From positions 34,943-42,020 of the forward strand of contig DTVJ01000371.1 of assembly GCA_012963565.1 (NCBI GenBank): a DNA stretch of 7,078 bases, written 5' to 3'. The notes under the pieces were generated by a model. It was not told the DNA's origin. It made no database searches and saw only the letters and a program-made list of their open reading frames with translations. The DNA comes from Piscirickettsiaceae bacterium (GTDB taxonomy: Bacteria; Pseudomonadota; Gammaproteobacteria; PS1; Pseudothioglobaceae). The number at the start of each line of letters is the position of its first letter. Position 1 is the stretch's first letter. The translations under genes were made by a program, and so were the position numbers. This document shows positions 1-6,555 of this stretch, piece after piece.

Positions 1-449
1 GATAGCGCATAAACTTTTCCAGCACTAAATTCAGTAGGAACATATAGAAGTATAAATTTAACAAGCGTAGTTATTAGTGCTGCAAAAATAACCAAAGGAA
101 CCATTCTTGTATAGTTAATTCTGCCCGCAGTAAAAAAGTTTGAAAAATTAAACTTCCTCATTAACACAATGGCAACAATCGGCATTAAACTATTTATCAC
201 CCTACTTATTACTTCTTGATTAGTGATATCCGCACCACCACCTTCAATTACCAGTTCAGCCAAAAGATAGCCAATTAATACACCAGGGAAGACCTTAAAT
301 CCAAACAGTAGGTATGACAATAGGACCGCACCCATAGGTAGCCAAAGCAAATTGCCGATATCTGAATTATAGTGATCTAGAGGTATATTAAGATATCTGG
401 AAATAAATACCGCAGTTAAAGCAATCAAGTTGTATTGTAATAATTTCAT
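1..449 (-). CDS. Partial multi-pass membrane protein, MASE1-like N-terminal region
   Basis: An open frame runs without a stop from an ATG at 449 down to the left window edge, giving 149 residues of an unfinished protein. It is strongly hydrophobic, with likely membrane segments near residues 5-20, 33-50, 52-68, 84-97 and 116-136. The stretch at residues 35-66 (LWLPMGAVLLSYLLFGFKV, then FPGVLIGYLLAELV) resembles the WP-x-x-G-(I/V) ... FG ... (W/F)PG-(I/V)-x-x-G signature of MASE1 integral-membrane sensor domains. Those domains usually sit ahead of GGDEF, histidine kinase or similar output domains. The output domain, if there is one, lies outside the window. The gene follows the response regulator on the same strand after 83 nt, so it could be co-transcribed with the two-component system or controlled by it. 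No clear Shine-Dalgarno precedes the ATG. The MASE1 assignment is from motif memory only; an unrelated membrane protein is possible. Confidence 0.6.
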   Translation of the reverse strand, partial: MKLLQYNLIALTAVFISRYLNIPLDHYNSDIGNLLWLPMGAVLLSYLLFGFKVFPGVLIGYLLAELVIEGGGADITNQEVISRVINSLMPIVAIVLMRKFNFSNFFTAGRINYTRMVPLVIFAALITTLVKFILLYVPTEFSAGKVYAL

Positions 450-532
450 GGTATTTGTATGGAATAAAAGTGTGTTATTTTACTATCAAAACCGTAAAAA
501 TAAAGTGTCTCATCTTAATCTTTAAAGAATTA

Positions 533-1135
533 CTATAGTTTTAATTCCACCGACATTTTCACTAAATCTGGCAAAGATTTAGCTGCCATTTTTTTCATTA
601 CTTTTGAGCGATGTGCTTCTACAGTCGAGCCAGCCATGAATAACTCATCGCTTATTTGTTTATTTGAAAGTCCTCTTGTAACGCATTTAAATACACCGAT
701 TTCTCTGTTTGTAAGTGTTTTATATTTACTTAATATTTTCATCCTATCCCGATAACTCTCTATCGCCAATAAGACTTTTTCTAACAATAATTCAGGATTA
801 AATGGCTTCTGGATAAAATCAAATGCTCCCAATTTCATTGCTTCAACAGCCATATTAATTGTCCCATGGCCAGTGATAAATATCGTTGGTTGTAAATGCT
901 GTAATTTATTTAAACGACGCTGCAATTCCAAACCATCCATCTCTTCCATGGCAATATCGCAAATTAAACAATCTCCATTCTCTTCTAACTGTTCTAGATA
1001 ATCAATTGCACTAGAAAATGTTTTAATTTCAAAACCGCTTAAAGAGAAAAATCTTTCTAAAGATTCTAGAATCTCACTGTCATCATCGACTAAGCAAACT
1101 TTATTGATGTTTTCAATAAGACTATTCTGCTGCAT
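533..1135 (-). CDS. Response regulator, FixJ/TtrR type (receiver + LuxR-family HTH)
   Basis: Two-component response regulator of about 200 residues, predicted to be a cytoplasmic DNA-binding transcription factor phosphorylated by the kinase encoded just upstream. The receiver domain covers roughly residues 11-125, with the acidic pocket in VDDD (D17-D18), the phospho-acceptor D60 in CDIAMEEMDG, T88 in FITGHG and K110 in IQKPF. The C-terminus, from LTNREIG (about residue 141), is a LuxR/GerE helix-turn-helix ending in the FixJ-family signature VMKKMAAKSLPDLVKM. All key residues are present. A longer frame starts at 1174, but it has no ribosome site and would overlap the kinase gene by 53 nt. 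The ATG at 1135 has AGGG six bases upstream and begins shortly before the receiver domain, so it is preferred. The 14-nt overlap with the kinase gene indicates co-transcription and translational coupling. Regulators of this architecture include FixJ, TtrR and ThsR; the target genes cannot be read from this window. Confidence 0.9.
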   Translation of the reverse strand: MQQNSLIENINKVCLVDDDSEILESLERFFSLSGFEIKTFSSAIDYLEQLEENGDCLICDIAMEEMDGLELQRRLNKLQHLQPTIFITGHGTINMAVEAMKLGAFDFIQKPFNPELLLEKVLLAIESYRDRMKILSKYKTLTNREIGVFKCVTRGLSNKQISDELFMAGSTVEAHRSKVMKKMAAKSLPDLVKMSVELKL

Positions 1136-2876
1136 AGGAAACCCTAGGTATTTTGATGATAAATTCAGCGCCATTAACTGAAGTAGAATGCAATGCTAGA
1201 TCTCCTTCATAAGCACGAATAATTTTACGACTTAAACTCAAACCCAAACCAAGCCCTTCGGTGTCAGAATTTTGCTTGGTACTTTTAAAAAGTGCAAATA
1301 ATTCATCTTGGTTACTTACACCAGGACCAGTATCCTTCACGATAATGCACACTTGGTCAGTATCGATAAAAGATGTAAAGGTCAAAACATTAGCAGTGTC
1401 TGTTTCACTCATTGCACTTATTGCATTCTTACATAAATTAAGCAATACCTGGTCTAATTCAACAGGGCATACATTAACAACCAATGGAAAGGTGCCAGAT
1501 TCCTCTAGTTGTAAAATAACTGAAATTTTATATTTTGTTAATTCTGTATTTACAAGTTTAATCACCTTGGTAATACGTGAATTAACATTAACTAATTCTT
1601 TACTGGTTTCTTTAGTAGATAAAAAATTACGAATATTATTAATTACATCGGCGCAATGATCAGTCTTATTGGTCATATGTTCAACAATCTCTGAAATCTG
1701 ACTGTTCGAAACCTTGTTCGGATTATTAAGCATTTTAGTTACTAAATGTGCATCAATTTTTAACGATGTAATTGGCTGAGAAATCTCGTGGGCTATTTCT
1801 GAAAGCAGCTGGTTAACTGAACTTACCCTTGAGAGTTTTTCTAATTCTGCTTTATATTTATTAATTTGCCTATTTCTTATTAATTTAAAAGATAGAAATA
1901 TTAATAAAACGAATACAATGAAAGATAATATTTGCGGATAGTATTTCTTATACAACTCAACATACGTTGGTTCTTGATAAATACTTAATCTGTGCTTCTT
2001 AAGCAGGTTGTGCATGGGCTTATAATCTGCTGCCGTAGTCCATCCAGTCATTTTGTTAGCATAATAACCAGAATTGAATGATAAAAGCTTTTCTTTAATA
2101 ATCTGAGTTAACTCAGTATCGGTTTGCATCGTGGAAGAAAACGACCATTCAGGTACTAAACCAGTTGTCAATAAATATGGAAAATCAGTTTTAGGATCTA
2201 ATACTTTTATCTCGTCACGTTCTATTCTTTGTTGAGCAATCATATTTTCAATAACGCCAGTTCGTACTACACCTGCATCTATTAGACCATTTATCACTGC
2301 ATCAACAATATTATCTTGTCTACCTAAAAATTCAACTATCGAAAACTCATCATATGGATTAATATCATTTAACATTAAATGATCATAACCCAATATCCAC
2401 CCCCCCAAACCAACTGGATTGGCGCCCGCAAAAGTATGTCCTTTTAAATCATTCAATGTGTTGATAGATTTACTATTCGAAGATGTGAATATTACTGATC
2501 CAAACACAGACTCTCCACTTTTGTCGAGCTTGGTAAGCTCTGGATTAGTACCATACAAATACTGTAACTCAACTGTAGCAATAGGCTGAGCAATAACATA
2601 ATCAACTTCATCTTGATCAACTAACGATCGTAATAATGCCACATTGGGTGCTTCAATTACTACAAGATCAAACACGTAATTAGACAATTCTTTGTTAAGA
2701 TAGTCGATGGTTGGCTGCCATTTTTTCCGAGCATCTTCTTTACCTAAGAAAGCTTGGACGGCAATATGAATATTGGTTTTTGTTTCTACAGTGTGGTGTG
2801 CAAATATCGTACGTGGTACGACACTTATTAGCAAAAATAAGATTAACAAAGATCTGAATGATTGGTAATTTAGCAT
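1122..2876 (-). CDS. Sensor histidine kinase with periplasmic PhnD-like binding domain (TtrS/ThsS-like)
   Basis: Membrane sensor kinase of 584 residues. Residues 1-26 form a signal peptide or signal anchor (hydrophobic 10-20, ending TIFA). Residues about 35-300 form a PhnD-like periplasmic binding domain; typical features are KWQPTIDYLNKEL, DYVIAQPIA, LNDLKGHTFAGANPVGLGGW and INGLIDAGVVRTGVIE. A single membrane segment follows at about 314-333, then a kinase core: H-box EIAHEISQPI with phospho-histidine H363, N-box LLNLCKNAISAM (N480/N484), G1 box DTGPG (515-519), F-box LFALFKSTK and G2 box GLGLGLSLS (541-549). Every catalytic motif is intact. This order matches TtrS (tetrathionate) and ThsS (thiosulfate) sensors, so a sulfur oxyanion is a reasonable guess for the ligand, but phosphonate-like or other small ligands cannot be excluded. 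The start is fixed by an in-frame TAA 12 nt upstream and by the signal peptide; no Shine-Dalgarno is visible. A run of seven G residues lies in the binding-domain coding sequence. Confidence 0.9.
   Translation of the reverse strand: MLNYQSFRSLLILFLLISVVPRTIFAHHTVETKTNIHIAVQAFLGKEDARKKWQPTIDYLNKELSNYVFDLVVIEAPNVALLRSLVDQDEVDYVIAQPIATVELQYLYGTNPELTKLDKSGESVFGSVIFTSSNSKSINTLNDLKGHTFAGANPVGLGGWILGYDHLMLNDINPYDEFSIVEFLGRQDNIVDAVINGLIDAGVVRTGVIENMIAQQRIERDEIKVLDPKTDFPYLLTTGLVPEWSFSSTMQTDTELTQIIKEKLLSFNSGYYANKMTGWTTAADYKPMHNLLKKHRLSIYQEPTYVELYKKYYPQILSFIVFVLLIFLSFKLIRNRQINKYKAELEKLSRVSSVNQLLSEIAHEISQPITSLKIDAHLVTKMLNNPNKVSNSQISEIVEHMTNKTDHCADVINNIRNFLSTKETSKELVNVNSRITKVIKLVNTELTKYKISVILQLEESGTFPLVVNVCPVELDQVLLNLCKNAISAMSETDTANVLTFTSFIDTDQVCIIVKDTGPGVSNQDELFALFKSTKQNSDTEGLGLGLSLSRKIIRAYEGDLALHSTSVNGAEFIIKIPRVSYAAE
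1142..1145 (-). promoter_or_regulatory. Ribosome binding site deciding the response-regulator start
   Basis: On the minus strand AGGG lies six bases before the ATG at 1135, inside the 3' end of the kinase gene. The alternative ATG at 1174 is preceded only by T- and C-rich sequence without a purine block. This supports the shorter 200-residue product. The match is partial (AGGG, not AGGAGG). Confidence 0.4.
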
Positions 2877-2922
2877 CCGGCTATTTTAGCATTATGTTGC
2901 TTTTTTGCTATTAGGGAATACC

Positions 2923-2936
2923 TTGTTTTATATCAA
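2923..2936 (-). promoter_or_regulatory. Candidate FNR/ANR-like box upstream of the sensor kinase
   Basis: The plus strand reads TTGTTTTATATCAA, which is TTGTT-N4-ATCAA and matches the FNR consensus TTGAT-N4-ATCAA at 9 of 10 half-site positions. It lies 47-60 nt before the kinase ATG, in the 84-nt gap after the M16 gene. A possible -10 element, CATAAT on the minus strand, is at 2896-2891; it would place the box centre near -45, close to but not exactly at the classical -41.5. A+T-rich gaps give chance matches, so this is only a candidate. If real, it would make the sensor genes oxygen-responsive. Confidence 0.35.
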
Positions 2937-2960
2937 AACATCACAAATTATTAAAATTAG

Positions 2961-4250
2961 CTATTTTGATTGACCAACACTCAGCACAACCAGATTATTC
3001 ATATCAATTAACCGATTAAAGGCTGATTGAATGTCTTTTATACTGATATCTTCGATTTTATCGGTAAAACTACTTAAATAATCCAAAGGAAGATTGTAAA
3101 AACCAATAATCGATAGATAGGTCAAGATATTTGCATTGCTTGCAGTTTCTAAGGCAAAACCACCAATGATATTGTCTTTACCATCTTTAAGTTGCTCTGT
3201 GCTAATTGGATTATTTATAAATTTTTTAAGTGTTTTAATGGCAATATCTTTAGCTTCATTAGCTTGGTTATTTTTAGTTTGTAGTTTGAGCAAGAAATAA
3301 CCATTAGATTGCATCTTGGTAAAGTAACTCACGGTTGAATAGGCTAATCCTTTTTTCTCACGAATCTCATCACTAAGTATAGAGGTTAAACCACTACCGC
3401 CAAAAATATGATTACCTAAATACAAAGGATAGTAATCAGGATGTGTGCGGTTAATTCCCACCTGACCGATTAATAAATGTGTTTGTTTGGAAGGAAATTC
3501 GATATGCAAGACTTGCGATTTTGCAAGTGGTTCTACATCTGAATTGCCAGGTGGCTTATTGCCCATATTTAGTCCATGTGAAATTTGTCGCGCTACTTGT
3601 TTGGCTTTAACTTTAGTAATATCACCTACTAAGGCAATGGTAAGATTCTTTGCAACGTAATACTTCTGGTAATGTTTCCGTATATCTTCAATTGCAATGC
3701 GTCCAATGGAATCTTCAGTGCCAATCTTCTCATGAGCGTAAGGATGCTCACCAAATACCGCTTTATCAAAAGCATTGGCCGCCACTGTGGCTGGAGACTG
3801 CTTGCCTGCATCAATAGATCTTAAAGTTTGTTTCTGTTCACGTGTTAAGTATTTTTGATCAAATTTTGGTTGAGTGACTACCTCAGTAAATACATCAAGT
3901 GATTTTTTAAGTGCCTCTTTACGTGTGAGTGTTCGCATTGAAATAATGGCCATATCCTTAAGAGACCTTTGTGATACTTGAGCTCCTACTGATTCAAATG
4001 CGTTAATAATTTGTTCTTCATTGTGATATCTAGTAGCTGTTCCTAATAAGCTATTGGTTAGCGTTGCTAATCCAAACTGATCACCATCTCTAGAAGCAGC
4101 AGCATCAAAGTTAAGGGCAATATCCAACATTGGCAAGCCTTTGGTTTGTGCAAACAATACTTTAGCGCCTTCTGGTGTTGTCCAATGTTGAATATTAAGG
4201 TTGGCTACTGCAGTAGTGCTTAACATTAATAACAAGATTAGAATTCTCAT
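2961..4250 (-). CDS. M16 family peptidase-like subunit lacking the zinc site (secreted)
   Basis: A 429-residue exported protein of the M16B (processing-peptidase/PqqL-like) family. The signal peptide is MRILILLLMLSTTAVA, probably cut after residue 16. Where active members have HxxEH (in the pattern GLAHxxEH), this protein reads GLATLTNS at residues 60-67, so both histidines and the glutamate are replaced and it should not bind zinc. The C-terminal half keeps the GGSGLTSIL ... REKKGLAYS motif with the R297/Y304 pair that non-catalytic M16 subunits use for substrate binding. It therefore probably acts as the non-catalytic partner of the neighbouring active peptidase in a periplasmic heterodimer. 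Its ATG overlaps the stop of that gene (ATGA), and a strong Shine-Dalgarno lies inside the upstream coding sequence. The substrate is unknown. Length is normal for the family and no frame disruption is seen. Confidence 0.9.
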   Translation of the reverse strand: MRILILLLMLSTTAVANLNIQHWTTPEGAKVLFAQTKGLPMLDIALNFDAAASRDGDQFGLATLTNSLLGTATRYHNEEQIINAFESVGAQVSQRSLKDMAIISMRTLTRKEALKKSLDVFTEVVTQPKFDQKYLTREQKQTLRSIDAGKQSPATVAANAFDKAVFGEHPYAHEKIGTEDSIGRIAIEDIRKHYQKYYVAKNLTIALVGDITKVKAKQVARQISHGLNMGNKPPGNSDVEPLAKSQVLHIEFPSKQTHLLIGQVGINRTHPDYYPLYLGNHIFGGSGLTSILSDEIREKKGLAYSTVSYFTKMQSNGYFLLKLQTKNNQANEAKDIAIKTLKKFINNPISTEQLKDGKDNIIGGFALETASNANILTYLSIIGFYNLPLDYLSSFTDKIEDISIKDIQSAFNRLIDMNNLVVLSVGQSK

Positions 4251-5572
4251 TTCACTCCCTGTGGAATCAATTCTACTGAATTTGAATCGTCAAAATTTAA
4301 ATACTGTCTAGCGATATCTGATACATCTTTAGCATTAATTTCTTGCATTTTATCAACATAATTAAACATCTTGTCAATTCCTAATCCTACGGTTGAGAGC
4401 ATACCTAAATAATAAGATTGAGTTGAAATTAGATCTTGTTCAAACACAAATTCTGCTTCTAACTGCGCTTTAGTTCGACTTAATTCACCCTTAATTAAAT
4501 CAGGTTTATTAATGAGCTCACTAACTTGTGATTTAATGGCATTTAACACGGTTTGTTGATCAACACCACTGGCAGGAATAAAACTAACCGTAAACAATGT
4601 ATCGTATTTGTCATACAAACGATAACCTACCCCAATACTTGAAGCAATTTGCTGATTTCTAATTAGGGATTTGGACAAGCCATTGTCCAGTACATAAGCC
4701 AACATCTCTAAACTATAAACGCTCTTTTCATTGACTGTGGTTTTTAAACTTGGCACAGGAAATGATAGAGCGTAGAAAGGTAGTTCAGCTTTAAGTTTTA
4801 ATATTTTTGTATTAGATTTAAGCACTATTGATGGTCTTTGTGATTCTTTAATATTTGGGTTGTATTTATAATTACCAAAATATTGCTTAGCCAGTGCAAT
4901 AACCTTTGTCGGATCAACATCACCGACAACGACTAAAGTGGCATTATTAGGTGCATAGTACTTTTCATACCAATCTCTTAAGTCGCTTAAACTGTAGGTT
5001 TCAATATCTGTTTGAAAACCAATTACTGGTGAATGATATGCACCATCTTTATCAAAGGAAATCATGCGTAGGTTCTCATAAACTTTTGCATTAGGCTTGT
5101 CTTCAACACGCATACGACGCTCTTCAATCACGACTTGTCTTTCTTTGCTCAACTCTTGATTGGAAAAAGTAAGATTACGCATACGGTCAGCTTCCATCTT
5201 AATGGCCAGATCAAGTTTTGACTTATGCATTTTTTGATAATAGGCGGTAAAATCTTTAGAAGTGAAGGCATTTTCGTCTCCACCATTACGAGCAATAATC
5301 TTTGAAAACTCTCCACTCTTATATGCTTCAGTGCCTTTGAACATCATATGCTCTAACATATGTGATACACCTGTTATTGGCCGATATTCATCACTAGCAC
5401 CTACTTTATACCAAAGCTGTGAAATGAACACTGGTGCCCTTGTATCAGTTTTAACTATAACTTTTAGTCCATTATCTAATATTGCTTGGGTAACACCTTG
5501 AGTAGCTAAGTCAACAGCTAGTGCAAATAAAGAATGGGTTAATAGAAAGAATAGTAAAATTAGACGTTTCAT
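4247..5572 (-). CDS. M16 family zinc metallopeptidase, catalytic subunit (secreted)
   Basis: Zinc-dependent endopeptidase of family M16B, about 441 residues, predicted to be periplasmic. The signal peptide is MKRLILLFFLLTHSLFALA. The inverted zinc motif HMLEH is at residues 71-75 (H71, H75 as ligands, E74 as catalytic base) in the context GVSHMLEHMMFKGT. The distal glutamate ligand is E150 or E151 in VVIEERRMR, about 75 residues on, as expected. The usual C-terminal M16 domain follows, with YYAPNNATLVVVGDVD (about 205-220) bridging the halves. An ATG four codons upstream (5584) would add MVDS ahead of the positively charged signal-peptide start. Met at 5572 gives a more typical signal peptide, and the upstream ATG overlaps a TATAAT, so the shorter form is preferred. 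Neither start has a clear ribosome site. It is the first gene of a two-gene M16 operon, divergent from ftsY by 26 nt. The natural substrate cannot be told; PqqL and YmxG are family relatives only. Confidence 0.92.
   Translation of the reverse strand: MKRLILLFFLLTHSLFALAVDLATQGVTQAILDNGLKVIVKTDTRAPVFISQLWYKVGASDEYRPITGVSHMLEHMMFKGTEAYKSGEFSKIIARNGGDENAFTSKDFTAYYQKMHKSKLDLAIKMEADRMRNLTFSNQELSKERQVVIEERRMRVEDKPNAKVYENLRMISFDKDGAYHSPVIGFQTDIETYSLSDLRDWYEKYYAPNNATLVVVGDVDPTKVIALAKQYFGNYKYNPNIKESQRPSIVLKSNTKILKLKAELPFYALSFPVPSLKTTVNEKSVYSLEMLAYVLDNGLSKSLIRNQQIASSIGVGYRLYDKYDTLFTVSFIPASGVDQQTVLNAIKSQVSELINKPDLIKGELSRTKAQLEAEFVFEQDLISTQSYYLGMLSTVGLGIDKMFNYVDKMQEINAKDVSDIARQYLNFDDSNSVELIPQGVK
4255..4260 (-). 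promoter_or_regulatory. Strong Shine-Dalgarno for the second M16 gene
   Basis: The minus strand reads AGGGAG, then TGAA, then the ATG at 4250, within the last codons of the first M16 gene. It is the best ribosome site in the window. Together with the ATGA overlap it supports coupled, near-stoichiometric translation of the two subunits. Confidence 0.6.
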
Positions 5573-5582
5573 AGAATCAACC

Positions 5583-5588
5583 ATTATA
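5583..5588 (-). promoter_or_regulatory. Possible -10 element for the M16 operon
   Basis: A perfect TATAAT occurs on the minus strand in the 26-nt divergent gap. It would place transcription start near 5576, only about four bases before the ATG at 5572, giving an almost leaderless mRNA; this agrees with the absence of a Shine-Dalgarno. No good -35 hexamer is found 16-18 bases upstream, where the sequence is an A/T run inside the ftsY start, and a perfect hexamer is common by chance in A+T-rich DNA. Confidence 0.3.
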
Positions 5589-5598
5589 GAGAAAACCG

Positions 5599-6555
5599 TT
5601 GTTTAATTTTTTTAAAAAAGATAAATCTGAGCAATCTGATTCCAACGTAGAAAAGGCCAGTTCACTTAAACATAGACTAGTTAAATCAAGACAGAAGCTA
5701 GGCACTGGACTCTCGTCATTACTGCTTGGTAAAAAATCCATTGATGATGACCTGCTCGATGAATTAGAAACATTACTAATTACCGCTGATATTGGCATTA
5801 ATACAACTGATAAAGTATTGGAGTTAGTGCGTAAGAATGCCTCACGTAAAGTACTAAAAGATTCAGGTAGTTTGTATCAATTCTTAAAAGATGAATTATC
5901 CGAACTACTGATTAAAGACAATCAACTCAATACTGATATTAATGAGACTTTTGTTATTTTAGTGGTGGGAATTAATGGTGCAGGCAAAACTACCACCATT
6001 GGCAAACTAGCTAAATCATTTCAAAATCAAGGTAAGTCTGTAATGTTAGCTGCAGGCGATACTTTCCGTGCAGCAGCGGTTGAGCAGCTCAAAGTCTGGG
6101 GCGAGCGTAATGAAATACCAGTGGTGGCTCAAGCTACAGGTGCTGACGCAGCCTCGGTGATTTACGATGCTTATGAGTCTGCTAAGGCCAAAAAAATTGA
6201 CATTCTCATTGCTGATACAGCAGGTCGCCTACATACCCAAGGCAACCTCATGCAAGAGCTGGAGAAGATTAAACGTGTGCTTAAAAAGCATAATGAAGAT
6301 GCACCACACGAGACGATGCTGGTTATTGATGGTGGCTCCGGTCAAAATGCTGTTAATCAGGCCAAAGAATTTAACAAAGCCATTACACTTAACGGTATTA
6401 GTATCACCAAACTCGATGGTACTGCCAAAGGTGGTGTGTTGTTTGCCATCTCAGACGAATTAAATCTACCGATCCGTTATATCGGCATTGGTGAAGGTAT
6501 TGATGATTTAAAGCCTTTTGTTGCCAAAGACTTTATTGATGCCTTATTTGATTAA
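5599..6555 (+). CDS. ftsY: Signal recognition particle receptor GTPase FtsY
   Basis: FtsY receives ribosome-nascent chain complexes bound to SRP (Ffh and 4.5S RNA) at the inner membrane and delivers them to the Sec translocon, using paired GTP hydrolysis with Ffh. The 318-residue product has a basic, aromatic N-terminus (MFNFFKKDK), then an A domain of only some 20 residues. A helical N domain follows at about 22-105, then the G domain: P-loop GINGAGKT (124-131), DTFRAAA (154-160), DTAGR (206-210), TKLDGTAKGG (270-279) and GIGEGIDDLKPF (296-307). All GTPase motifs are intact. The start codon is TTG: an in-frame TAG at 5587-5589 leaves no ATG, and the N-terminus beginning at TTG is typical for FtsY. 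Only a weak purine stretch (AGAGAA, 5588-5593) serves as ribosome site. It is much shorter than E. coli FtsY (497 residues) because the acidic A domain is nearly absent. ftsE and ftsX, which often follow, are absent; a convergent gene comes next. Confidence 0.97.
   Translation: MFNFFKKDKSEQSDSNVEKASSLKHRLVKSRQKLGTGLSSLLLGKKSIDDDLLDELETLLITADIGINTTDKVLELVRKNASRKVLKDSGSLYQFLKDELSELLIKDNQLNTDINETFVILVVGINGAGKTTTIGKLAKSFQNQGKSVMLAAGDTFRAAAVEQLKVWGERNEIPVVAQATGADAASVIYDAYESAKAKKIDILIADTAGRLHTQGNLMQELEKIKRVLKKHNEDAPHETMLVIDGGSGQNAVNQAKEFNKAITLNGISITKLDGTAKGGVLFAISDELNLPIRYIGIGEGIDDLKPFVAKDFIDALFD

Noticed and set aside
1136..1174. N-terminal extension of the response regulator from an ATG at 1174
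   Set aside because: No ribosome site precedes it, it would deepen the overlap with the kinase gene to 53 nt, and the added residues precede the receiver fold without family resemblance.
1261..1659. 132-codon open frame on the plus strand
   Set aside because: It lies entirely opposite the kinase core, whose catalytic motifs are intact in the minus frame; the product has no recognisable domain.
2946..2960. AAAAT/ATTTT palindrome just after the second M16 gene as a terminator
   Set aside because: The stem is only A-T pairs and lacks a following T-run; it is expected by chance in A+T-rich DNA.
3629..3814. 61-codon open frame within the second M16 gene
   Set aside because: It is an alternate-frame shadow of a well-conserved peptidase-family coding region.
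5262..5501. 79-codon open frame on the plus strand
   Set aside because: It is antisense to the zinc-site region of the catalytic M16 gene and has no ribosome site or recognisable features.
5577..5798. Serine-rich 73-codon open frame on the minus strand
   Set aside because: It is antisense to the N-terminal coding region of ftsY; its serine richness simply reflects the complementary codons.
6167..6463. 98-codon open frame inside ftsY in another frame
   Set aside because: It overlaps conserved GTPase motifs of FtsY in the real frame and has no domain or start signal.
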